Positions 23,280 to 33,539 of a DNA stretch of 64,000 bases are shown here, piece by piece; position 1 is the first letter of the stretch; every line of letters starts with the position of its first letter. The translations under genes were made by a program, and so were the position numbers. The notes beneath the pieces were generated by a model. The model was not told the origin of the DNA, searched no databases, and saw nothing but the letters and a program-made list of their open reading frames with translations. The stretch comes from Daphnia pulex (Eukaryota; Arthropoda; Branchiopoda; Diplostraca; Daphniidae), in NCBI RefSeq assembly GCF_021134715.1, contig NC_060027.1, positions 682,001 to 746,000 on the forward strand. Reading direction: 5' to 3'.

Positions 23280-23483
23280 ATCCTATTTGTTTTTTTCCCC
23301 CTTCTTATCGATTTCATTTTTATCGGTTGTCATTACTCGTTTTTTGTAGTGTAATCATTCAACGACACTACACTACACGAATAGATGATTACACCGTTTA
23401 ATTTCTCTCATTTGTCTTGGTGAACTTGTGTTGTATTATTGCCGTGCTCACGCCCTGTTTAGGCAGGGCTCTGTGAGAATTTG
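23280..23483. other. spacer with an inverted repeat
   Basis: GTGTAATCAT (23350-23359) and ATGATTACAC (about 23386-23395) can pair as a 10-bp stem with a loop of about 26 bases containing CACTACACTACAC. It may be the 3' end of the upstream transcript. No gene seen. Confidence 0.45.
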
Positions 23484-23636
23484 ATGGATTTTCAAACACT
23501 TGCGGGATTTCCACGTCTGCAAGATCCCAAAAAGGATTTGTTCGACGGCATTGCCCTACTTACACGCAGTTCAGAGAGCATAGCCAGTATTGTTGGAGCT
23601 TTGATAATGTGCGATAGCACTAGTTCAGGACTGTGA
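23484..23636 (+). CDS. possible 50-codon small ORF or uORF
   Basis: A frame starting MDFQTLAGFPRLQDPKKDLF and ending at TGA. It lies in what is probably the 5' UTR or promoter of the WD40 gene. No family features are seen, and it could be a chance ORF. Recorded because its composition (amphipathic, low in the usual random Phe/Ser/Lys bias of AT-rich frames) is protein-like. Confidence 0.2.
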   Translation: MDFQTLAGFPRLQDPKKDLFDGIALLTRSSESIASIVGALIMCDSTSSGL

Positions 23637-23786
23637 AACCCACCGAATGCTTGCACAAGGTACCGTTATCAGTGCAAGGACCACAACATCCGACAGTGCA
23701 ACAACAACTGCAGTGCTCGCCGTGGACTGACGGCCCTAGTTTTCTCGTTATTATTAAATAACCGGTCGTCACTACATCTCTGCAAG

Positions 23787-25599
23787 ATGGCCAAAGGTAT
23801 AATAATAATATGGAAAATAATTTGATTTGTGAATTTAATCAGTTACCTTTCTGTGTACAATTCCCAAGCTTTGTCTGATAAGACGACAACCTTCGATTGT
23901 GAAGTTTTTTGTTTTGATTCGTCTGATATGGTTTTTTCCTTGTACAGAAAGTGAAAACTGCTGGACAGACGACGAAGACGACGATTGTGAACGTGATTTC
24001 AGGAAAACTGGCCAGACTTGTTACAAAGAAGAAAGGCTATCCGACGGCGAGGAGAAGGTGTTTGACTGCGCTTTTCATCCATCCCAACCAGTGTTGGCGT
24101 GCGGATTAAGCAGCGGGTCTATCCGGTTATTCCGGGGGCATGATGAAGATACTCCGTTCGCTAGATGGACACCAGACGATCGATTCCGGGTGGATGCCTC
24201 ATCCCATATCCACTGCCTCGCTTGGAATGTAATGAAATTTGAATTGAAAATATTACCCTTTTTATAATTTTTGAAAACAGGTGGATGGGACTCGATTAGC
24301 GGCGGGATGTTTTGACGGAACAGTTGTAGTGTGGCACTACAACAACAGCGATATCTCTTTAATTCCTTTCCAAGCGAAAGAACATAATTTAGCGGTGTTT
24401 GCCGTCATCTGGAATCGATGGAATAGAAATTTGTTTGCATCTCGAAGTCGAGACGAAGTAAGCACCAATTATCATAGTTTTTTAGTTTATTTAACAAGTT
24501 GACAGTTCTCTTTTACTGCTCTAGGGTAAACTCCAGCGAATATTGATTTGGAATTCCGACTTGGATGATTTATACGACTGTGAATGCCTGGAACTCGGCA
24601 CGAAATTCGTGTGGGATTTCGAGTGGATCTCTTCTACTCGACTGGCAGCTAGCACATACGAAGGGAGCATCCTTATCTGTGACACCGGAACTGACGTCCC
24701 AATCAGCCGTCTCTTTCACGTATAATAGGAAACAATTATTATGTTGGTGAGATCAAAATATCTAAACTGATTATTTAGTCAGGTGTTTTTAACGTTCGGT
24801 GGCATTTTGCGCTGCAATACATCGTTTCGTGTTCGACTGATGGATCAATAAAGGTAAATCTGGTTGTCTATAAACTTAAATATTTTATTTAATAAATTTC
24901 TTTCAGGTTTGGTCCAAAAAGAGGTATAAAGATGTCGGCAATATCCAATTAGACAACCGAATTTATTGCGTCGATTGTCATGGAATTCGATCCGGCGAGG
25001 CCGCTTTGATTGCCAGGTGCTATTTCCCTTAATCGACTGGTTACGACATTAGGCACGGATGTAGCCAAAATAACGTCGTAAGCGGAATCGCGAATAATAT
25101 TAATTTTGTTTTTCATTTTAGTGGACTAGAAGATGGAACGGTGGTCATTTGGCATGTCACGGAAAACCGATTTCAAACTCTCAATGGCGGCCATTCGGAT
25201 GCGGTCACTAGGGTTTCCTTTTCACCCGATGGCCAGTATCTGGCATCGTTAGACAATGAAGAGAAACTAATTATTTGGTCAACTAAAGTATTTTGTGACA
25301 CAATTCTTTATCACGTTGACAAACTGACAGAATTTTTTGTTTCAACGATAACAGAATTGGGTCATCATTTTCCAACACATTAAATCGATAAGTGAAGACT
25401 GGAGTCACATCAGGTGGAATCCCACCAGCAACAAACTGGCCATCTCCACCAACTCTTCTCAGGTATACTGATAAAACTTAATTCATTTAAATAGAGCGCG
25501 GTAAAAAAAGACTTACTGAAACCAATACAGGTCCATGTCTTTGAATTAGAAGATGAATTTGAAGATTGCATTGATTCTTTTGAAGATCAAACAAGCTGA
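23787..25599 (+). CDS. TBL1-like WD40 repeat protein, 9 exons
   Basis: Exons 23787-23796, 23948-24228, 24281-24457, 24525-24719, 24779-24853, 24907-25016, 25122-25287, 25355-25462 and 25531-25599 join in phase to 396 residues. A short acidic N-terminus (CWTDDEDDDCERD) is followed by about eight WD blades: VFDCAFHPSQPVLACGLSSG, HIHCLAWNVDGTRLAAGCFD, AVIWNRWNRNLFASRSRDEG, FDWIS-type VWDFEWISSTRLAASTYEGS, GVFNVRWHFALQYIVSCSTD, GLEDGTVVIWHVTENR, AVTRVSFSPDGQYLASLDNE, HIRWNPTSNKLAISTNSSQV. Blade order resembles TBL1/Ebi, the NCoR corepressor subunit, but the LisH N-terminus is absent and blades are diverged, so it is a relative and not the ortholog. An acidic tail (EDEFEDCIDSFEDQ) closes the protein. 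Exact function is unknown; a scaffold role is the safe guess. Confidence 0.82.
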
Positions 25600-26315
25600 G
25601 TCTGTTGCGTGCATTAATTGTCTATATTTAAGCATAAATCTACGTTGTTGTACAAGAGTCGTTATTATCTCACATAAATTTTCTGAAATTTTGATGACGT
25701 GACCTATATTTCAGTTAATTTAACCCTACTATGTCGGAATTCTTTCACGCGTTAATTTTGAAAAATATTATTGAACATTCAATTTTGAAACTGGCTTCCG
25801 GAGAAGGCCACGCAATGATATTCGCATTGCGTTACCTTGATATTATAGGTCTCTTGTTTAGTCCTTTCACTAACTTTAGAATAAAACGCGAATACTGAGA
25901 AAATTAGAACGTGTCCTTAATAAAATCATTACGTAACTAAGGTGTACAGGCCTTTAACATACCAAACCCATTTTCCGTGTCTGATTCATAATTAATTGAA
26001 AACCACTGACTCGGATAATTTGAAATAGTGCCGCTATAGCTACTGCTCCTAATTTTCGAATGAATATTTATTATTTGGAATGAAAGAATTTGAAAAAGTG
26101 TAGTCGGCCTTTTATGCTGACCTCTATTAGCTCTGTTCAAGATTAGTTTCGTCAATGAAGGGCGCTGTGCGGTCCGATCCTAGGTCACCATTCTACATAT
26201 AACACCGACCTATACCCAGATTTAGCCAAGATTGTTAAACCACGACGACCTTGCGGTACAACGCAAATAGTGCTGATTGGCAATAGTTGTATTGGTTTCC
26301 TTGTTCAGCAATCCA
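25600..26315. other. intergenic, WD40 3' UTR and next promoter
   Basis: AT-rich; no coding support on either strand. Confidence 0.55.
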
Positions 26316-26323
26316 TATAAAAG
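26316..26323 (+). promoter_or_regulatory. TATA box of the secreted charged-protein gene
   Basis: TATAAAAG, 86 bases before the start codon. Like the peptide genes at 7797 and 9279, this secreted-protein gene has a strong TATA, unlike the housekeeping genes in the window. Confidence 0.7.
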
Positions 26324-26401
26324 CGTGGACACCCAAGACAGTAGAACACATTCTCACAGCGAATATTGAAAGACATACAGCAGTTCCCAAAATATATCAG
26401 C

Positions 26402-27118
26402 ATGTTTCGTCTTGGTTATATCATGGTAAGTTTTGTCCTAGATTTTCATACAGTAAAGCATTTTGATTTGATAGTTGTTAATATTTTTTAGCTTGCCGGA
26501 GCTCTGATGCTCGCAACACTTTTAAAAGAAGCCGATTCTTTGACCATTCCTCAAGTCAGTAGGCCTATGTCCGATATTGACCACGAAGATTCTCACGAAA
26601 CTCATGTCGATTCTCGTGAACTACCGGAAGACCACACCGATTATGAAGACTCATTGGAAGTCCAATTTGATGGCCAGCTCTTCCGCAGTAAGGAGGGCCG
26701 ACACGAGAAGCCGGAAGAAAATCGATTTAAGCGTAACAGCTTCCACAGACCAAGGCCAGGTGCGACTCAAAGGCAACAGCAGCCCATCCGCCACATGTTT
26801 GAAGATGATGACGACTCTTTGGAAGACTTGAATGAAAATTTAATGAAGCAGCAGAGGAGAAGGCCAGCAATTTCTCAACAGGATCGCAAAAAACCTGTTC
26901 AGAGTCACCAATGGATGGATACTAGTGACGAGCAGCCATCTTGGGAAGTGAAAGATGAGTCGCTGAAGAATCTGTTTGGAGTTTACTGGGAGTCAATCAA
27001 GGATAAGAAGAGCAATCGACCGTCGAAGGCGTCGATGGAAGATTCGATGGAAGACATGCGAAAACAGCAACATAAAGCTCAACATCCAGCTCCCATTCGC
27101 AACAGACACACATTTTAG
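26402..27118 (+). CDS. secreted low-complexity charged protein, 2 exons
   Basis: Exons 26402-26425 and 26492-27118 give 216 residues. The first exon codes only MFRLGYIM, as in the peptide genes upstream; with LAGALMLATLLKEADS it forms a signal peptide. The rest looks disordered: His/Asp/Glu-rich (HEDSHETHVDSRELPEDHTD), then basic and Gln-rich (QRRRPAISQQDRKK), with repeated acidic SLED/SMED units (DDDDSLEDLNEN, SMEDSMEDMRKQQ). A possible dibasic site FKR is at about residue 77. I do not recognise it. An extracellular matrix, cuticle-associated or tissue-specific secreted protein is possible; no cysteine pattern suggests a toxin or protease inhibitor. Confidence 0.75.
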
Positions 27119-27272
27119 ATAATTGTTTACATTATGTATTATTTCTATTTATAATGTAATGTGAGGTTATGAGCTGTATTTTAACCATGAGGTAGCTGTA
27201 GACGTTCCCATTATGCACTCTTATATCGCCTTGCTTTTTCTATTTAAGAACATATTTCCTCTTCTTTATTTC

Positions 27273-27278
27273 AATAAA
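27273..27278 (+). terminator. poly(A) signal of the secreted charged-protein gene
   Basis: AATAAA, 155 bases after the stop codon, followed by an A-rich tract. Confidence 0.65.
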
Positions 27279-27879
27279 ATTTTAAAATGAAAAAAAAAAC
27301 TAAATTTTTAAAAATGATTACAGATGATAAATCACGCACAAAAATATTTATTTCGTCTGACCGTGGATGCGCACAAAATGGCGACGAGTCACGTGGTCGA
27401 AGAAAAATACCGCGCCAATTTTTACAAAGGAATTTTTAAGCTTTTTAATGTGTTGCAAAGCAGACGAAATACAATAGCTCAATTACTCACGAGTCACGAC
27501 AGAGTGACGACACGAGAAAGTGTGGTCTGCGATTATGAGTGCGATTAGTGGGATTGCGATTTGTAGTTGTGGCTTAACTACATGAAACAATCGTGTTACT
27601 TCATTAAAATGTTGACTTCAATATGGGCATCATCAACAGTTTATCAGTGCAAGAGTGTTTACCAAATAGTGATAAGATTGGTGGTTGTTGAAATGTCCCC
27701 AACAACACAAGGTAAGATAATTTTTTTATCTGAGTCTTACTGCGTACTAAACTTCGTTTATTCAGTTCTACTGTTCATATTGCTTCGCTTTGTATTGAAT
27801 ATTTCCCTTAAATTTTGTCGAAGATGCAGCGTTCAACTAGCCCAACAATCGACTTAGTTTCTGAGAATCTATTTAGTGT
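27279..27879. other. spacer before the ERK-like pseudogene
   Basis: A donor-like CAAGGTAAGATAA near 27710 and an acceptor-like TTATTCAG near 27766 might belong to a transcript running into the pseudogene. Frames here are not recognisable. Confidence 0.4.
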
Positions 27880-28332
27880 ACAAACTTCTGAAAACCCAAG
27901 AGCTCTGGATTTACTGGAAAAGATGTTGATGTTCATCCCACACAAACAAATTGTTGTGGTGGACGTGTTGGCTGACTTGGCTCACCCTGACTTGGAGCAG
28001 GACTATGAGTCTATGACCATGCAGATGAGGTACATTTGCATTTTCCTCAATTAATTTTTCGATAGAAATTTAATTAGTTGAAATTACATTAACAACCCAT
28101 AGCAGAAGAACCATTCAAATTAGAAATGGAATTGGATAATTGGCCAAAGGAAAAATTGAAGGAGTTGATTTATGAAGAAACGATCATGTTCGAAGAGCGC
28201 GTGGAGCGTTAACAACCATTGGGCGTTTGAAATTTCCCTAGGTTTATTACGTGTTTCCTGTACCATTAAGGTACTCGCTAAGAACTGGATAGAAATGGAG
28301 GCGAAGTCGGCCAAGGCCGCGAGAGTGTGCTA
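27880..28332 (+). pseudogene. partial ERK/MAPK1 pseudogene
   Basis: Sequence homologous to the ERK gene at 43441-45257. TGTACAAACTTCTGAAAACC (end of ERK exon 3) is joined directly to the AGCTCTGGATTTACTGGA part of ERK exon 7, then the exon 7/8 intron is kept in diverged form (about 28030-28101), then exon 8 follows with its stop region and some 3' UTR. The kinase core between exons 3 and 7 is missing. The exon 7 part has a six-base insertion that duplicates GACTTG, and several non-synonymous changes (NPHKR to IPHKQ). Keeping an intron shows a DNA-level duplication, not a retrocopy. It cannot make a kinase. Confidence 0.9.
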
Positions 28333-28604
28333 AAGTTTTACCTAGCGGTAACGCTTTAATTTTGACACGCAGGTTCAGCAACCGGCTAGGAATCGGTACT
28401 TAGATTAGATTGCGTGTTGACACTCGTTTTAAGTAGGATGCGTAGGATGATCAAGTTAAGTGTTTTTTTATGACCACTTAAATTAACCTTAAGAAATTTA
28501 AATCGCTGCAAACTTTTTTAAGGTTCTTAGGATATTCTTGAATCTTGAATGAAAAAAGTATAATAGTTCACATTTTCTAAAAAAAAAAAGCAAAATAGAT
28601 TTCC

Positions 28605-28800
28605 TAAACTCTTTCTTGTGTATTGCAAAAAAATATTTAACACATCTCTAAAAGATAATTAAAAAATTACCTCCAGCAAATCATTGACTAATGAGCAATT
28701 TAAGACTTTGATTTTGCAAAGTCTTCAGTGAATAGAAAGCAGACGAGTACTTGAAACTAAACCATCAAAACTACCAACTTAAACTTATCAACTTATCATA
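28605..28800 (+). repeat. continuation of the ERK-region duplication
   Basis: Non-coding sequence resembling 46385-46575 downstream of the real ERK gene. Shared strings include AACACATCTCTAAAA, CTCCAGCAAATCA, ACTTTGATTTTG and GAAACTAAACCATCAAAACT in the same order and strand. The segment between pseudogene exon 8 and this block is about 0.3 kb against 1.1 kb at the source, so one copy has lost or gained sequence. Confidence 0.75.
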
Positions 28801-31800
28801 AATCAAACTTACCAACAAACACAATATCTGGTGAAATAACAATCTTATCAAAAACAATCTTCATTTAATCGTTTCTTGTTTGTTGATTGTCTCATCCAGG
28901 AATTTAAAGACTAAATTGCAGTGTTTCTCCACTTATTCCATGCAGCCCTTTTGGCATTGAGACACCATCGAGTCGACGTCAGCGAAATCATCAGAATTTT
29001 TTCGGCAAAACCTGGCAGCACGTATATACCCCCACGCGAGCCGCCAGCAATAAACGTTCTGGCAATATAGCAGCAGCAGCAACAACAATGCCGTTTCGGG
29101 ACCCGCCTTTAATGCTGTTTCCGTGTACAGCCCGACCCAGGTATTATTCACGCGCTACACCTGCCCAGGAAAAGCGATTGATCATCTCTCTCTCCCTTTC
29201 TATCTCTCATCTCCAGGCCAAGTCCAGGCTATTCCCGAAAGACGTCCCAACACGTTCGTCAAGGTGTAGAAGACCGCAGCATAGCTGAGGGCGTAGTGCG
29301 TCGCAGTCTCCAACATCCAGGTGTCCACCGCCCACCTATAAACACTCAGTTATATCGCTTATTTTAGTTTTCAAATCGAAAACGTATTATTTCCCTTCTT
29401 TTTTATTTCCTTCAACATTCCAAAACGTCATCCAGTTATACCCAGCAGCTCTTTTATTATGAGGCAATTCTTCCAAACCCTTTTCTCCATTTTTTACGAA
29501 TCATCAATGCGACTTACCGCAATTTCTTTTAAACGTAGGCGATTTCGCCATCCAAACTTTTATGTTTTCTTCCTTTTTAAAATTTCTTTTTCTTCCTTTC
29601 GGCCGCTAAAAAAAATAAACTCAGTGTTTATTCTTTTTATAGTATAACCTTTTGGTATAAGCTATCTTATCCGCGTGCGTGACTGACAAAAAGGTTTGTT
29701 TATTTTTGCCAAGAAAAGAATATGTTTTTTTTTATTCTAGACAATGCTGAGCTGCTGTTGCTGGTGGTGGTTCCAATCAGTCTGCGCTTTCACGAATGTA
29801 TCACGACACGATGATGAACTCAGCGAACCAAACTTGTTCAAGAGGATCGATAAACATAAGGAGGAGGCAAGAACACGGCGGGGATGAGGGGACCGCCTGC
29901 TGTTCACTGGCTATAGTGACGTCACCATGTCAGTGCAGCACCACTGGTTTTTCTCTGCATACACGTTGAAGCTGATTAAACAATACGCCACAGACGGCGT
30001 CTACCTGACTGGCACACGACGTTATGTACCATCCAGGAAAGGCCTAACAAGCAAAAATGACAAGGCAAGAAAAACTTGTTTGATTTTTATCTTGTTACAT
30101 GTTGAATACTAAACATGGACGTGAGAAGTTTGAAGCTGTTCAGCAGGGCGTTCTCTTTTGATTATTCCGTTTTTTCTTTTTTAAAACTACATTTTCTCTT
30201 TTATTTTCTTTTACTTATATACGAGCAGGACAATGAAGTGCGCAGAACGCAACCACTGGGAGACTTGGCGCAGATATCATCTGACTTTCAAATAGGTACT
30301 ATATTTCTTCTTTGTCCAAATAGATTTGCACGATACTGTGAGCTAGCGAGCTAGTCAGTTATATCTGCGGCGGTGTGTGTGTATAAAAAGAATTGCCATT
30401 CAAATTTTATTCATAAAGACCAAAGATGATGTACCACGGAGCAATATGGTCACGAATAAAAAAAATCCAGCCAAAGGGAATCATATAAGTTGAGAAGATG
30501 GGGTTGATTGATTAGTGCGGTGTGTATATTATAACCATTAACCATCGTTCGGAAAGAAAAGAGTTGGTCTTCTTCTTTTACTATATAGAAAGAATATTTC
30601 CTCTTAATGCCGGCCCATAGTTGGCTGGCTGGGACATACGAGAGGACACGCCTCATGTCCCCCTTCGAATATGGACAGCCTTAATCGTATAAAAATGTAT
30701 AACTACTATTATACTCTCTGGCAACGATTTCTATATGCGCTGCGTATCCCCTAGTAAGGTGAAGTAATAAATCCTGCTGTCAAATCAACATTGAAATATT
30801 TGTATTGAATTCCTTTTTTTTTTCCTTTGACCGACACGTTGGATGTTGCGTATGTCTTATTGGTCTCGGACTGCTTGCCTGCGTGCCTTTTATGGGTCTA
30901 GCGTACGTGTGTTTGCTCTCGTGAATATTCAAAACAGGTGGTTTGACGTTGGGCTACGTATATAGGGCCTATTATGGATAACGTGTGTAAAGGGAGGTGT
31001 ATATACTAGCCAGCAATCCGCTGGAGGAGTCAAATGGCCTTGCGGGCTTTTTTTCTTCCTGGCGCGGCCAATCCAAATTCGAAAAGAAGCAAAAACACGC
31101 GGGGGCCTCTGCCGACGTGATTTCTCAGTCGCAGTCTACCGCCGTCTGCGGCCCATGTTGTTTGTCAGCGTCACTCCATCAGAGTTCAAGTACCGACGAC
31201 TACCTGTTTAAAAATTTTTTAAAAAAAGATTTGCCAATTCGTTAGTTTACCTGTCAGTCCACCGACACCCGAAAAACAACAAACGGGAGACAATTGAACG
31301 CCAAGTGAACCAGTTAATTTGATCATTTCTAAAAGTTATACCCGACCCGAATACGTGACGTTATTTACAAGCAGCTGAAGAATCTTAAGAGTCATCACAC
31401 ACATAACAAGTAAGCCCTTAAGGAATTCTTTTATTTTTAAAATTGTTTGGGTTTTAAAATAATTCTGGGAATAAGGGCGGGTCACGTTAATGAGTTTGAC
31501 GGGTCGTCGGGTGGAGTTCCGCATCAGTGACGACATGTCGGTGATTCACCCACTTGGCCAATCACAATATTGGAGCTACTGATTGGAGGCCGCAACCCAA
31601 AAGAGATTTCTCTCTTTCCAGCCATAAAAATTGAGTGGAAATATAACTGGTTTCCAGATTGTAAACAAGCGTATCAAACGAGCGGGTTTTTGTCTTGTTC
31701 TTTTATTTTCAGCTTCCGTAATATCCGTCAAGACTTTTTGAAAAAAAAAAACACATTTTCCTGTTTGTTTTCCCTCTTTTGTTCAAATTTTTTCGCCACA

Positions 31801-33539
31801 AACTTTTGGGACCTCGATGGCCATATAAGGGCACAAGGTTGATGGCGGCTAACGTAATGCTCTGAGACACACAACAACACACACACATTCTCTAGAAAAA
31901 GAAGTTTATATTGGACTGTCCAAAAAGAAGAAAAGAAACAACAAAGTTCAACTCAGAAAAGGCGTTACACAGTGGAAAATAGTATCTCTTTTTTGTCTGT
32001 TTACGATGAGACAAGAAAGAACCACAGCGAAAGGCTAGGGGGGCCAGCGTCGACTCTGTCGCCCAAACTGTCGCATTCCGTCCCCATAATAAGAAGAAAA
32101 GTAGAGAGAGAGAGAGAACCATTTTACTACACTACCTCATTTCCAAAATTCCAGGCGTGACGTCATTGGTGTGGTTGCTGTGGCACGCCCGACCGAATCG
32201 AGACCTCACAACCGCAGGCATTACATATATGTGTATAAAAGAAGAGCTATTATTATTTTTCTGCACAAATATGGAACGGTTAATTGACCGGCAAAAAAGT
32301 CCGTCCGCGGACGAGATTTCTATTCTGCGCAGCAATTGCGTGCAGTACAATATTTAGAAGGAAGACCAGCACGGGGACGACGATGGCGCACTGAGTCATA
32401 AAACCCGACAACAAATTTCCTTTCTTTTTAAAAGGGCAGAAAATAAAAGAAAAGTAAAGAAGAATATCGTTTTACGACATATGCCACAATAATAAGTCGA
32501 CGTGGTTTTTAGTGTCGATTCCTAAACGGGTAGCTGATTGCCGAGATCGTAAAGACACACACGGACGTAAACGAGCTATAGGCCAGAAAACGGGTCAATC
32601 GCTTTCAAGGTGTGAAAAACGGCCACAAATGTAGAATTTCATTTTGGGATTATTAGGAATCAAGGCGGATATTGATTTGTTGCGAGAGATAATTCCATTT
32701 TTCTTTCACGTCATCAAAATAACCTGGTGTCAGTTTTATCATTGCGTGCGTGTCGGTGTGGGGAAGCTGCAACTGCATTTTTTCTCCAGACTCATCACAC
32801 GGAAACACTCGATACTGGTTTGTTGCCTGCGTCCTCTCTCTCTATTTCTGTTATCATCAAAACAGGGCGGTGGTTCTATTAGTGACACGCAACGGCATCG
32901 TACGTAACGTACGCAGGGGAAATGTTAATTAGATTTTTCCGATTTGTTATCAGCCGCATTTCATTGTCTCCTGTGGAATTGTCCGGTTTGATTTGGATTT
33001 TTGGTGGTGTCACGTATTATTTATCTTTGGCAACCTTCGTCGCGCTTCGAGACCTGTCAACCGTGGATATTACTACCCCGTTCGTAAACATTAAATTCCT
33101 GTCTGCTACACACACTAACTAGCCAAAAGAGGCCAGAGGGCAATTGTAGCCGCGCCAACATTTCCTGTTCTCTGAGCCTTTTTTTTTTCGAGCTGTGGTC
33201 GTTTGTATTACCGACATTTTTTTAAGGAAATCCATGCAGTATAGTTTATCGGTTCTGCCTGAAAGAGCTACTTAATTCGTTTATATGGCCGTCTAATCTA
33301 CAGTTAAAAGAGTGGCACCACGTATTTATATATTCATTTGCTTAAAGGCAACCTTTAGCACGATAGTAAAAAGTAAGATATCTTACAAATTCTTTCATAT
33401 TATATAGTTATTGTAAAGCTAGGTGATATCTTGATCAAAACATAAACATCATAAATAAGTGCTGATGTGTTTATCTTTGTTCTCATTCTTCTGTGTACTA
33501 CATTTTTGTTGTTTTTGACAGGTGGGTGGTAGGTGAGAA
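28801..33539. other. 4.7-kb stretch without convincing coding sequence
   Basis: Upstream of the CLIP gene. A (CAG)n/(CAA)n-rich segment at 29068-29141 ends in a donor (CCCAGGTATT) and is followed by CTCATCTCCAG and a second exon-like piece to 29263, so one or two untranslated or short coding exons may lie here. Short GA and CA tracts (31870-31890, 32105-32120) are present. This region most likely holds promoters, 5' UTR exons and large first introns of CLIP; I cannot place them. Confidence 0.4.
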
